Source: Microbacterium lemovicicum
GTDB lineage: Bacteria; Actinomycetota; Actinomycetes; Actinomycetales; Microbacteriaceae
Length of the DNA: 64,000 nt
Assembly: GCF_003991875.1 (NCBI RefSeq)
Contig: NZ_CP031423.1
Span: forward strand, 1,550,001-1,614,000
Direction of reading: 5' to 3'
In this document: piece after piece, positions 8,697 to 17,588 of the stretch
Numbering within the stretch: position 1 is the first letter of the stretch
Layout: each line of letters begins with the position of its first letter
Notes under the pieces: generated by a model
What the model was told of the DNA's origin: nothing
The model's database searches: none
What the model saw: the letters and a program-made list of their open reading frames with translations, nothing else
Program-made: the position numbers and the translations under genes

Positions 8697-11693
8697 TCAG
8701 CCGTAGAAGAGCTTCTCGAACACGCGCCGGGCGCGGCGCGAGGCGGCGAAATAGTCCTCCTCGACCTGCGTGGCCGAGCGCGGTTCGTAACCGAGAAGAC
8801 GGCCGATGCCGTCCAGGCGCCGGCGGTCCACCGGCAGCACATCGCTCGTCTGACCCGACAGGAGCGTGTTCGCCGAGCGAAGCCGGCTCGACAGCCGCCA
8901 CGCCTCCTGCAGCCGGTCCGCCGCGTCGGCCGAGACGATGCCGGCCTCCTGCGCCGCGCGGAGCGCCTGAATGGTCGAGGTGGTGCGCAGGCCCGGCACG
9001 TCGTGCCCGTGCTGCAGCTGGATCAGCTGAACGAGCCACTCCACATCGCTGAGCGACCCCGGCCCGAGCTTGAGGTGACGGGCCGGATCGGCGCCCTGCG
9101 GGAGCCGCTCGCTCTCGACCCGGGCCTTGATGCGCTTGATCTCCCGAAGGCCCTGCTGGTCGACGGATGCCGGATAGCGCACGTCGTCGGCGAGCTCGAG
9201 GAACGCGGTGATCAGCTTGACGCTGCCTGCGACGCCGCGCGCCCGCAGCAGCGCCTGCGCCTCCCACGACAGCGACCAGCGGCGGTAATACTCCGCGTAG
9301 GCGTCGAGCGAGCGCGCCAGCGGCCCGTTGCGGCCTTCGGGGCGCAGATCGGCGTCGAGGTCGAGCGGCACGCGGTGGTCCTCCGACAGCCGCCGCAGAC
9401 CGGCGACGACCTTCAGTGACAGCTCGGCCGCGCGCTGCGCGTCGACGCCGTTGGCGCGGTAGACGTACAGGATGTCGGCGTCGGAGCCGAAGCCGAGCTC
9501 GCGCCCCCCGAAGCGGCCCATCGCGATGACGGCGAAGTCCATCGCCGCGTCCTCCGGCGGGACGATGTCGCGCCAGACCGCCCGCAGCGTGGCCTGGATC
9601 GTGACATCGGTGATCGTCGTCAGCGCCTCGGCGACCTGCTCGATGGTGACGACGCCCACGATGCCCGACATCGCCGTGCGCAGCAGCTCGCGGCGTCGCA
9701 GCGCGCGCACCGACTTCATCGCGTCGTCGAGATCGGTGTGGCGGGATTGGATGGCCCGCGCCTCCGCCTGCAGGGCCAGTCCCGAGCGCGGCTGGAGCGA
9801 CTCGTCGGAGTCGAGCCAGGCGACCGACTCCGGGATCCACTCCATCAGCTCGCCGATGTACCGAGAGCCTGACAGCACCCGCGTCAGGCTCTCCGCCGCC
9901 GCGGACGAGTCGCGCAGCATCCGGAGGAACCACGGCGTGCTGCCCAGTCGCTCGCTGATCCGACGGAACGCCAGCAGGCCGTAGTCGGGGTCGACACCGT
10001 CGGCGAACCACCGGATCATGACCGGCATGAGATGCCGCTGGATCGTGGACTTCCGGCTCAGGCCGGTGGTGAGGGCGGCGATGTGGCGGAGGGCGCCGAC
10101 GGGGTCGGCGAAGCCGATGGCGGCGAGACGGTCGTGCGCCTGGGCGGTGGAGAGCACCCGCCCGTCCTCAGGGAGGGCGGCGACGGCCGACAGCAGCGGA
10201 CGGTAGAAGAGGCGGACGTGGATGTCGCGGACCTCGCGCTTGACCGACTCCCACAGCTCCCAGACCGCCGGGCCGCTCTCGGCGAGCCCCGATGACCGCG
10301 CCAGCGTGCGGAGGTCCTCCGGCTTCTCGGGCATGAGGTGGGTGCGCGACAGGCCGCGCAGCTGCAGGCGGTGCTCGAGCAGGCGCAGCACGCGGTAGTC
10401 GCGGGAGAAGGCCGCGGCATCCGCTCGACCGATGTAGCCCTCGGCCACGAGCGCGTCGAGGGCGACCAGGGTGCCGCGCGCGCGGATGCCCTCGTCGCTC
10501 AGCCCGTGCACCAGCTGCAGCAGCTGCACGGTGAATTCGATGTCGCGGATGCCGCCGGGTCCGAGTTTCAGCTGGAACGGCACGTCGCGGGCCGGGATGT
10601 TGTCGGTGACGCGTTCGCGCATGCGCTGGACGTTGTCGACGAAGTTCTCGCGCGCGCCGCTCGTCCATACCTTGGGTTGGACGGCCGCGACGTACTGCTC
10701 CCCCAGGGCGAGGTCGCCGGCGAGCGGACGGGCCTTGAGGAGTGCCTGGAACTCCCAGCTCTTGGCCCACCGGTCGTAGTACGACAGGTGCGAGCCCAGC
10801 GTGCGCACGAGCGCGCCCTGCTTGCCCTCCGGACGCAGATTCGCGTCGACCTCCCACAGCGGCGGCTCGATCTCGGCGCCGGAGACACCGCGCATCGTCT
10901 GCACCGCGAGCCGCGTCGCGATGTCGATGCCGCGGCTCTCGGTGATGTCGGTCCCGTCCGCCACCTCGGAGACGAAGATGACGTCGACATCGCTGACGTA
11001 GTTGAGCTCCCGGGCGCCGGCCTTCCCCATGCCGATGATGGCCAGGCGCACCGCCGCGACCTCCTCGCGGGGGAACAGACCGGCGCCGGTCGCTCCGCCG
11101 GAGACGCGGGTGCGCGCCACCGCCAGCGACGCGTCGAGGGCGGCACCCGCGGCATCCGCGAGTCTCATCGACACCAGCGGGACGACGTCCACCGGCGAGG
11201 GGTGCAGCAGGTCGAAGGCCGCGATGCGCGCCAGCATCCGCCGGTAGCCGACCCGGAGCGCGACCCAGGCGGCCTCTCCCCCGTCGGCGGCGAACCCGTC
11301 CGTCACGTGCACGGCCTCGGTCAGCGCGTCGCGCAGCTCGTCGTCGCCCGGCAGGGACCCACCCGCGTGGATGAGGTCGCGGAGCTCCTCGGGATGCCGC
11401 AGGTAGAAGTCCGCGAAGCCCTGCGAGGCCCCGAGGAGCGCCCAGACTACCCGTCGTCCCTGCGGCTCGTGCAGCGTGACGCGGACCGGTTCGGCGCGAC
11501 GGCGTGCGACGCGGGCGATCGCCGTGAGCGCGGCATCCGGATCGGCCGCCGTGGCGGCGTCGGCGACGAGCTCGTCGCGGGGCAGGCCGAGGAGCTCCTC
11601 CAGCTCGGTGAGCAGCGCTTCGGCCTCACCGAGATCGCTGAAGCCGCGTCGGGCGAGGTCCGTCAGTGCGGAGGAGCGCTCGATACCGGCCAC
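8697..11693 (-). CDS. glnE: Glutamine synthetase adenylyltransferase/deadenylase, left copy
   Basis: Bifunctional enzyme that adds or removes AMP on GlnA (Tyr402 here). At 998 residues it has the expected two-lobed layout: an N-terminal nucleotidyltransferase half with NYVSDVDVIFVSEV near residue 234 (deadenylylation side) and a second half with ELGFGSDADILYVYRANG near residue 738 (adenylylation side). Each half is followed by a helical domain containing LKLGPGGIRDIEFTVQ or LKLGPGSLSDVEWLVQ. The ATG lies 16 bp downstream of the glnA2 stop, so the two genes form an operon. Nothing is truncated. Confidence 0.96.
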   Translation of the reverse strand: MAGIERSSALTDLARRGFSDLGEAEALLTELEELLGLPRDELVADAATAADPDAALTAIARVARRRAEPVRVTLHEPQGRRVVWALLGASQGFADFYLRHPEELRDLIHAGGSLPGDDELRDALTEAVHVTDGFAADGGEAAWVALRVGYRRMLARIAAFDLLHPSPVDVVPLVSMRLADAAGAALDASLAVARTRVSGGATGAGLFPREEVAAVRLAIIGMGKAGARELNYVSDVDVIFVSEVADGTDITESRGIDIATRLAVQTMRGVSGAEIEPPLWEVDANLRPEGKQGALVRTLGSHLSYYDRWAKSWEFQALLKARPLAGDLALGEQYVAAVQPKVWTSGARENFVDNVQRMRERVTDNIPARDVPFQLKLGPGGIRDIEFTVQLLQLVHGLSDEGIRARGTLVALDALVAEGYIGRADAAAFSRDYRVLRLLEHRLQLRGLSRTHLMPEKPEDLRTLARSSGLAESGPAVWELWESVKREVRDIHVRLFYRPLLSAVAALPEDGRVLSTAQAHDRLAAIGFADPVGALRHIAALTTGLSRKSTIQRHLMPVMIRWFADGVDPDYGLLAFRRISERLGSTPWFLRMLRDSSAAAESLTRVLSGSRYIGELMEWIPESVAWLDSDESLQPRSGLALQAEARAIQSRHTDLDDAMKSVRALRRRELLRTAMSGIVGVVTIEQVAEALTTITDVTIQATLRAVWRDIVPPEDAAMDFAVIAMGRFGGRELGFGSDADILYVYRANGVDAQRAAELSLKVVAGLRRLSEDHRVPLDLDADLRPEGRNGPLARSLDAYAEYYRRWSLSWEAQALLRARGVAGSVKLITAFLELADDVRYPASVDQQGLREIKRIKARVESERLPQGADPARHLKLGPGSLSDVEWLVQLIQLQHGHDVPGLRTTSTIQALRAAQEAGIVSADAADRLQEAWRLSSRLRSANTLLSGQTSDVLPVDRRRLDGIGRLLGYEPRSATQVEEDYFAASRRARRVFEKLFYG

Positions 11694-11709
11694 GATGCGG
11701 ACGATCCGC

Positions 11710-13047
11710 TCAGAGCATCTCGAGGTTGCTCTTCAGCTCGAAGGGCGTGACCTGGGAGCGGTACTCCTGCCACTCCTTGCGCTTGTTCAGCAGCACGTAG
11801 TTGAAGACCTGCTCGCCGAGCGTCTCGGCGACGAGCTCCGACTCCTGCATGTACTCGAGAGCGTGGTCGAGGCTCGCCGGCAGCGGGGCGTAGCCCAGGG
11901 CGCGGCGCTCCGAGTCGGTGAGCGACCAGACGTTGTCCTCGGCCTCGGGCGGGAGCTCGTAACCCTCCTCGATCCCCTTGAGGCCGGCGGCCAGCATGAG
12001 CGCGTAGGCCAGGTACGGGTTCGCGGCGGAGTCGAGGGCGCGGTACTCGACGCGCGAGGACTGGCCCTTGTTCGGCTTGTAGAGCGGGACGCGCACGAGG
12101 GCCGAGCGGTTGTTGTGCCCCCAGCAGATGAAGCTGGGCGCCTCGTCACCGCCCCAGAGGCGCTTGTAGGAGTTGACGAACTGGTTCGTCACCGCGGCGA
12201 TCTCGTTGGCGTGGCGCAGCAGTCCGGCGATGAACTGTCGTCCGACACGCGAGAGCTGGTACTGCGCGCCCTCTTCGTAGAACGCGTTCGTGTCGCCCTC
12301 GAAGAGCGACATGTGGGTGTGCATGCCGCTGCCGGGCTTGCCGCTGAGGGGCTTCGGCATGAATGTCGCGTAGACGCCCTGCTCGATGGCGACCTCTTTG
12401 ATCACCGTGCGGAACGTCATGATGTTGTCGGCCGTCGCGAGGGCGTCTGCGTACCGCAGGTCGATCTCGTTCTGACCGGGGCCGCCCTCGTGGTGGCTGA
12501 ACTCGACCGAGATGCCGAGGTCTTCCAGCATCCGGACCGACCGGCGCCGGAAGTCGTGCGCAGTGCCTCCGGGCACGTTGTCGAAGTAGCCCGCGGAGTC
12601 CACCGGCACCGGGCCGTCCTGGCCGTAGGTGGAGGACTTCAGCAGGTAGAACTCGATCTCGGGGTGCGTGTAGAACGTGAAGCCGGCGTCGGCGGCCTTG
12701 GCCAGCGTGCGCTTGAGGACGTGCCGCGGGTCGGCCACGGCGGGCTGGCCGTCGGGCGTCGTGATGTCGCAGAACATGCGCGCGGTGGGGTCGATCTCGC
12801 CGCGCCACGGCAGGGTCTGGAACGTCGTCGGGTCGGGGTGGGCGAGCAGGTCGGACTCGAACGAGCGAGTCAGCCCCTCGATCGCCGACCCGTCGAATCC
12901 GAGGCCCTCGGCGAACGCGCCCTCGACCTCGGCGGGCGCGATCGCGACCGACTTGAGGGTGCCGATCACATCGGTGAACCACAGGCGGACGAACTTGACG
13001 CCGCGCTCCTCGATCGTGCGAAGAACGAAGTCCCGCTGCTTGTCCAT
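11710..13047 (-). CDS. glnA2: Glutamine synthetase type I, second paralogue (GlnA2-like), left copy
   Basis: A 445-residue GSI paralogue, shorter than GlnA and divergent in sequence, with FDGSAIEGLTRSFESDLLAHPD, FMPKPLSGKPGSGMH, the NNRSALVRVP substrate loop and RALDSAANPYLAYALMLAAGL. The C-terminal loop reads GYELPPEAEDNVWSLT rather than GlnA's adenylylation loop, so control by GlnE is doubtful although it shares an operon with glnE. The ATG at 13047 is chosen over 13071 because GAAGGGA lies six bases upstream. Mycobacterial GlnA2 has weak synthetase activity; some actinobacterial paralogues act on polyamines, so substrate is not certain. Confidence 0.9.
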   Translation of the reverse strand: MDKQRDFVLRTIEERGVKFVRLWFTDVIGTLKSVAIAPAEVEGAFAEGLGFDGSAIEGLTRSFESDLLAHPDPTTFQTLPWRGEIDPTARMFCDITTPDGQPAVADPRHVLKRTLAKAADAGFTFYTHPEIEFYLLKSSTYGQDGPVPVDSAGYFDNVPGGTAHDFRRRSVRMLEDLGISVEFSHHEGGPGQNEIDLRYADALATADNIMTFRTVIKEVAIEQGVYATFMPKPLSGKPGSGMHTHMSLFEGDTNAFYEEGAQYQLSRVGRQFIAGLLRHANEIAAVTNQFVNSYKRLWGGDEAPSFICWGHNNRSALVRVPLYKPNKGQSSRVEYRALDSAANPYLAYALMLAAGLKGIEEGYELPPEAEDNVWSLTDSERRALGYAPLPASLDHALEYMQESELVAETLGEQVFNYVLLNKRKEWQEYRSQVTPFELKSNLEML

Positions 13048-13145
13048 CGAGTCCCTTCCGAAGCCGGTCACGCCTCCGCCAGACTATCTTCCGTCGACGT
13101 GGCATCCGTGTCCGCGCCGCGGTGCGGCGCCGTCATGGCGTGAGG

Positions 13146-13334
13146 TCAGTCGTCCTCGCGCGCCTCATCCTCGGCCCACTGCCGTGAGCGCTCGGCGAGC
13201 AGCGCGGGAGCACCGGCGGCCTCCTCGGCCGTGTCGAACGGGCCGGCGCGGTCGATGGCGGGCGACTCGTAGCCGCGCTCCACCGCCTTGGTGGTGAAGT
13301 TGTACCAGTACTTCTCGCTGTCGCTCGTCACCAT
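13146..13334 (-). CDS. Small SPOR-like conserved protein, left copy
   Basis: A 62-residue acidic protein beginning VTSDSEKYWYNFTTKAVERGYESPAIDRAGPF-type sequence and ending in an Ala/Glu helix (ERSRQWAEDEA). It resembles the short actinobacterial proteins annotated as SPOR-domain-containing, with the pattern KYWYN, a turn, then GPFDTAEEA. It lies between glnA2 and ppgK on the minus strand, about 100 bp upstream of glnA2, and diverges from ppgK. No signal peptide or membrane span is seen; the function is unknown. Confidence 0.75.
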   Translation of the reverse strand: MVTSDSEKYWYNFTTKAVERGYESPAIDRAGPFDTAEEAAGAPALLAERSRQWAEDEAREDD

Positions 13335-13411
13335 GACTCCTCGCTGTGTCGGCCCCGCGGGGCGCTACCGATCCTAGTGATCGGGTCGATGAGCCTGGAT
13401 AGGGTGTGAGC

Positions 13412-14212
13412 ATGGCAACAGAGACGGCCGCGAAGAAGACGGCAGTGGGCATCGACATCGGCGGCACCGGGATCAAGGGTGCGCTGGTGGACCTCGACGA
13501 GGGGACGCTGCTGACGGACCGCGTCAAGGTGGCCACGCCGACCGGTGCGGAGCCGCCGGACGTGCTGAAGGCGGTCAAGGAGGTCTTCGCCCGGCTCGAG
13601 GTGGAGGACTCCGCGACCCCGCTGGGGGTCGCCTTCCCCGCGATCGTGAAGAACGGCCGCACGCTGTCCGCCGCGAACGTCTCGGACAAGTGGATCGGGT
13701 TCGAAGCGGAGAAGTTCTTCGAGGACGGCCTGGGCCGCGAGATCCACTTCGCCAACGACGCCGACGTCGCCGGCATCGCCGAGGTGCGCTACGGCGCCGC
13801 GCGCGGCAAGGACGGCCTCATCCTGCTCACCACCCTCGGCACGGGCATCGGCTCGGCACTGCTGTATGACGGCGTGCTCATCCCGAACACCGAGCTCGGC
13901 CACGTGCAGCGCGCGGAGCACAAGCACGACGCGGAGCACTACGCCGCCTACTCGGCCATGGAGCGTGAGAAGCTCGACTTCCCGAAGTGGGCCAAGCGCC
14001 TGCAGTGGTACTACAGCTACCTGGAGTTCCTCTTCAGCCCCGACCTGTTCATCGTGGGCGGCGGCGTGTCCAAGCACGCCGACGAGTTCCTGCCCCTGCT
14101 TGACCTCCACACGCCGATCGTCCCGGCGGTGCACCGCAACAACGCCGGCATCATCGGCGCGGCCGCGCTGGCCGCTCCGATCCGCGAGGCGCTCCCGGCG
14201 CGCACGGCCTGA
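13412..14212 (+). CDS. ppgK: Polyphosphate glucokinase (ROK family), left copy
   Basis: Phosphorylates glucose using inorganic polyphosphate (and usually ATP) to feed glycolysis; cytoplasmic. The 266-residue protein has the ROK phosphate-binding signature DIGGTGIKGALVD (15-27), a second phosphate loop TLGTGIGSALL, and NTELGHVQ in the substrate region. Length and these motifs fit the strictly actinobacterial PpgK group. The ATG at 13412 has AGGG seven bases upstream; the GTG at 13406 is an in-frame alternative. It stands alone on the plus strand, convergent with rnpB. Confidence 0.93.
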   Translation: MATETAAKKTAVGIDIGGTGIKGALVDLDEGTLLTDRVKVATPTGAEPPDVLKAVKEVFARLEVEDSATPLGVAFPAIVKNGRTLSAANVSDKWIGFEAEKFFEDGLGREIHFANDADVAGIAEVRYGAARGKDGLILLTTLGTGIGSALLYDGVLIPNTELGHVQRAEHKHDAEHYAAYSAMEREKLDFPKWAKRLQWYYSYLEFLFSPDLFIVGGGVSKHADEFLPLLDLHTPIVPAVHRNNAGIIGAAALAAPIREALPARTA

Positions 14213-14247
14213 GCGAGCGCCCTCAGAGGCCGGCGCGGCATGAGCGG

Positions 14248-14264
14248 GCACGGTCCAGCCGTGC
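14248..14264 (-). terminator. Small hairpin just beyond the rnpB 3' end, left copy
   Basis: GCACGG and CCGTGC pair around TCCAG, four bases past the RNase P RNA on its strand. It may stop or process that transcript, but there is no T tract. Confidence 0.35.
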
Positions 14265-14268
14265 GAGA

Positions 14269-14645
14269 GGGCGAATGGGCCGGCCTGTACGCCGGGTTCT
14301 GTCCGGGGGCGTGAGCCCCGTGGACGGTCATCTCTCTCGGCGACACGTTGCCGTGCCGCTCCAGCGGCCTACCCGAGGACTCGGCGAGCCGCGTCAGCAT
14401 CCTCTGTCTGGCCTTGCTCCGGGCGAGGTTTACCTTGCGGGCCGTGTCGCCACGACCCCGGTGGTCTCTTACACCGCCGTTTCACCCTTACCGCGGCCGA
14501 AGCCGTGGCGGTCTGTTCTCTGTGGCACTGTCTCGCGGATCACTCCGGGTGGGTGTTACCCACCGCCCTGCCCTGTGGAGCCCGGACGTTCCTCGGCGCT
14601 GCGGCGAACCGCAGCGACGCGACCGTCCAGCCGACCCATTCGCCC
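14269..14645 (-). ncRNA. rnpB: RNase P RNA, bacterial type A, left copy
   Basis: Catalytic RNA that matures tRNA 5' ends. The ends are set by the P1 helix: the first 16 bases (from 14645) pair with the last 16 (to 14269) with one G-U. Inside are the conserved 5' GAGGAACGTCCGGGCTCC block (around 14577-14594), the ACAGGGCAG-type element after it, and the 3' GACAGAACCCGGCGTACAGG block (around 14278-14297). The deduced length is 377 nt, normal for actinobacteria. TAGACT at 14655-14650 is a possible -10. It is transcribed toward ppgK. Confidence 0.93.
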
Positions 14646-14679
14646 GTGAAGTCTACCGGCGCGGCACGACGGCTCCGTG

Positions 14680-15006
14680 TCAGGCCTTGTCCGCGCTGTC
14701 GGTGATGCGCAGATCCAGGGGGAAATCCAGCGGGAAGTCTCCGAAGAGCAGACGGGCAGCGGCCGCCGCGGCCCCCTGCACCGCGGCGGCCGCCTCCTCC
14801 GCGCGGGCCGCGGGAGCGTGCACGATGACCTCGTCGTGCAGGAAGAACGCCAGGTGCGGGCGACGCGAGAAGACGACACCGGAGCGGGACGCGGCATCCG
14901 ACTCGTCCACCGGATCGATCGCCCACAGCCGGCCGCGGAGGTCGGCCATCCACGCGAGCGCCCACTCGGCCGCCGTGCCCTGAACGACGAAGTTGCGGGT
15001 GAACCG
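14680..15006 (-). pseudogene. 3' fragment of the polA-like gene (left copy, truncated at breakpoint)
   Basis: Only the last 108 or so residues of the bifunctional exonuclease/polymerase-like protein remain, starting at FTRNFVVQGTAAEWALA and including motif C (HDEVIVHAP). Motifs A and B and the whole N-terminal region are absent; the complete gene is at 38783-40519. On the minus strand the frame runs on into sequence antisense to the flippase gene, giving a 133-codon chimeric frame from 15081, which is unlikely to be functional. There is no transposon end at the truncation. Confidence 0.93.
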
Positions 15007-15007
15007 C
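15006..15007. other. Left breakpoint: end of repeat, start of polysaccharide block
   Basis: The repeat and the right copy agree through GGGTGAACCG and diverge at the next base (C here, G at 39110). To the left is polA-like coding sequence, to the right flippase coding sequence, in opposite orientations. No target-site duplication or insertion-sequence terminus is visible. Confidence 0.95.
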
Positions 15008-15011
15008 CGTC

Positions 15012-16446
15012 GTGAAGAGGGACTCTCCCGGTTCGCCGGCGACCGTGGTGGTGGAAGAGGTGGCCGACCCGACGTCCGCAACGCTCACCGTCGAAGAGGA
15101 CGTCGCCACCGATGCGGGCCAGACGAAACGACTGGGTACGCGAAACGGCGTTCTGAGGTCTGTCGGCGCCAGTGCTGCCGCGCGTTTCGCTGTCATGCCG
15201 ATCAGCGCTTTCCTGGGAATCATCGTCACGCGACTCCTCATAGAGAATTACGGCGAGGCAACGTACGCGCAGTACATACTCCTCGTTAGCGTCGGCGCTC
15301 TCATCCCTTTCGCTGATCTCGGTGTCGGCGCCGCCATCATGAATGCAGCCGCAGGCGCGAAGAATCCGAGAACGGATGCGCACCTGCGCTCCGTGCTCGT
15401 CGCCTGCATCCGCGTCCTCGCCTCCTCGGCGATCGTCATCATCCTCGTCGCGGTGGCAATCTACGCTCTCGGTGCGTGGCCGGCCCTTCTCGGCGAGGGA
15501 CTGACTCCATCAACCGGTGGACTCGCGGCGACGCTGTGTCTTGTCGTCTTCGGGTTCTCGGTGCTGACATCCTTCGGTCAGCGCATCATGATCGCACTCG
15601 GCTTGAACAGCACGGTCATCCTCCTCCAGGTTCTGCAGACGCCCATCGTGCTCCTCGTGCTCTGGACCGTCATCAGCACCGGGGGTAGTGGAGGCTACAT
15701 CGCCGTCGTCTCCTACCTGGCGACGTTCCTGATCGGCATCGTGGTCCTGATCATTGCTGCGCGGAAGATCAGACCCGCCGTGGGTCGTGCGATGCGCGAG
15801 GCTGTCACTCCTGGCGTGCGCGGAGCGCGAGTATTCGACACCGCGTGGCCGCAACTCGTCATGATGGTCGCTCTGCCTCTCGCGATGGCGTCCGATCGAC
15901 TCGTTCTGAGCCACCTCAGCACGCTCCAGGCGCTGACCGAATACAGTCTCGCTGCCCAGATGTTCATGCCGTTGTACGGAGCGGTTGCCGCGGCCGGCAT
16001 GTCCTTGTGGCCGGTGTTCGCACGCGCGCGCCAGACAGGGCAGCGGAGCCCCGTGTCGCCCTTCGCCATGTCAGCGGCTTTCGCCGGATTCGGCTTGGTC
16101 GCCGCCTCAGTGATGATGCTGCTCTCCGGCTGGCTCGCTGAGATCGTCGGGGGGAGTCATCTCGCTCGGCTGGCCCATTCTGGTGATGTTCGTTATCTAT
16201 GTCACGGTCCAGGCGGCGAAGTATCCGTTCGGAGCCTTCCTGACGGATGCCAAAGGCCTTCGTTTCCAGGCGTACTGCGTCCTGCTCCTGCTACCCATCA
16301 ATCTCGGACTGACACTGCTGCTCACCCCCCTCCTCGGCGCCCCAGGCCCTCTCATCGGCTCGGTCATCGGGGTCGTTCTCTGTCAGATGATCCCCAACGC
16401 CATCATGGTGCGCAGGCGTCTGAAGGGGACGGAGGCACCGCGATGA
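15012..16446 (+). pseudogene. Wzx-like polysaccharide flippase, frameshifted
   Basis: Membrane protein of the MATE/Wzx type that would move lipid-linked polysaccharide repeat units across the cytoplasmic membrane. It opens with a charged stretch of about 50 residues, then repeated hydrophobic spans beginning SAAARFAVMPISAFLGIIVTRLL. After GWLAEIVGG the frame breaks at a run of six G (16149-16154); with five G the protein continues VISLGWPILVMFVIYVTVQ to a stop at 16446. As read, the upstream frame instead runs through into the next gene and would give an 828-residue fusion. The GTG at 15012 lies five bases after the breakpoint and has no ribosome-binding site, so the 5' end may also be lost. 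A sequencing error would restore a single gene. Confidence 0.85.
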
Positions 16447-17498
16447 CGTCGTCGGCGCTGGCTCCGGCCACAGGACGCCTCGAGTGGGTTGATGTGGCCA
16501 AGGGCATAGCCATCACTCTCGTGGTCCTCTTCCATGCGGTCATCTTCCTGACAGACATCGGCCTTGCCGGATTCTGGGCCAAGCTCAGCGGCCCACTCGA
16601 CACGTTCCGGATGCCGCTCTTCTTCTTCACAGCGGGGCTCTTCGCGCAGAACCTGCTTCGAGCCCCGTTACTTGAGGTTTTCCGTCGGAGGTCCGCCAAA
16701 CTCGTCTGGCTCTACCTTCTCTGGTCCGCGGTATGGGCGGTCGTCTTCCAATTCCTGCCGGTCTACCGCGACACCGACGGTCAGACGATGTCGCCGATTC
16801 TGCTGTGGCTCCGAGCGCTGGTGCTGCCGAACGAGAGTCTCTGGTTCCTATATGCCCTGGCCCTGTACTTCGTCGCAGCCCGGGTGATCCGGCCCCTACC
16901 GATGTGGGTTCAGCTGGTCTTGGCGGGAGCGATTTCCGTCATCGTGGGATCAGCGATCATCGATTGGGGCAACTCACCGTGGGAGAAGACGCTGACTTAC
17001 TTCTTCTTCTTCCTCTTGGCCGTTCATTTCGGTCCGAGGATCCGTCATACGGCTCCCGGCATCCGTTGGTGGGCAGCCGTCGCGGTCATGGTCGGTTACG
17101 GCGTGCTACTCGCCGTCGCCCTGCGTCTCGACCTGCTTGCAATGCCGGGTACTCGTCTCGTTCTCGGTGTGGCGGGAGTGGCGGCCGGCATCGGTCTGTC
17201 TGTCCTCATCGGGCGAGCGCAGCGGCTGCGCTGGGTGTCCCTGCTCGGCAAGAACACTTTGCCTGTATATGTCCTGCACTTCTACGTCGTCCTGGGTGGA
17301 GTGGCTGTACTCGCCCAGATCCGGGCCACCGCTGAACCATTCAGTGCGGTATGGGTGCCGGCTCTGACGGCCGCGGGCATACTTGTGAGCCTTGGCATCC
17401 ATCGGGTGAGCCGTCGCGTACCGGGCCTATGGGATCTGCCGCGCAAATGGCGGTACCCGGTTGCCGCCGACTCGGTTGCGAGCAAACGTCTGACGTAG
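16443..17498 (+). CDS. Acyltransferase 3 family membrane protein
   Basis: A 351-residue integral membrane acyltransferase (AT3/OafA-WecH type) likely to O-acetylate a cell-surface polysaccharide. The hallmark near the N-terminus is RLEWVDVAKGIAITLVVLFHAV, with His in the first span, followed by an RMPLFFFTAGLF segment and about ten hydrophobic spans; LGKNTLPVYVLHFYV near the C-terminus is also typical. Its ATG overlaps the restored flippase stop (ATGA), indicating that the two were one translationally coupled operon. Codons use more A and T than the neighbouring housekeeping genes, as is common for polysaccharide loci. Confidence 0.88.
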   Translation: MTSSALAPATGRLEWVDVAKGIAITLVVLFHAVIFLTDIGLAGFWAKLSGPLDTFRMPLFFFTAGLFAQNLLRAPLLEVFRRRSAKLVWLYLLWSAVWAVVFQFLPVYRDTDGQTMSPILLWLRALVLPNESLWFLYALALYFVAARVIRPLPMWVQLVLAGAISVIVGSAIIDWGNSPWEKTLTYFFFFLLAVHFGPRIRHTAPGIRWWAAVAVMVGYGVLLAVALRLDLLAMPGTRLVLGVAGVAAGIGLSVLIGRAQRLRWVSLLGKNTLPVYVLHFYVVLGGVAVLAQIRATAEPFSAVWVPALTAAGILVSLGIHRVSRRVPGLWDLPRKWRYPVAADSVASKRLT

Positions 17499-17588
17499 CT
17501 ACGACATTTCACCGCGTCGCGGGCGCTTCAGACGCCGTTGTCGTCACATCTCCGCCTGCGCCGCAACACCAGAGGAGTGCAAAAGATC

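Larger units (their letters stand above)
1..15006. repeat. Left copy of a 15,006-bp perfect direct repeat
   Basis: Every gene here reappears 24,103 bp to the right, at 24104-39109, with the same lengths and predicted proteins; I saw no substitution or indel. The last shared base is 15006 (right copy 39109); from 15007 the two diverge completely. The left end lies outside the window because position 1 is already inside pepA. No insertion sequence, integrase or terminal inverted repeat sits at the visible end. The match could be a recent duplication or an assembly join; see the findings. Confidence 0.97.

Noticed and set aside
7108..10011. Long minus-strand frame of 967 codons
   Set aside because: It crosses antisense of glnA and the out-of-frame part of glnE and has no start or domain support.
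15012..17498. An 828-residue flippase-acyltransferase fusion protein
   Set aside because: The middle (after GWLAEIVGG) is non-membrane low-quality sequence, while the other frame supplies the missing spans; it is a frameshift artefact or mutation.
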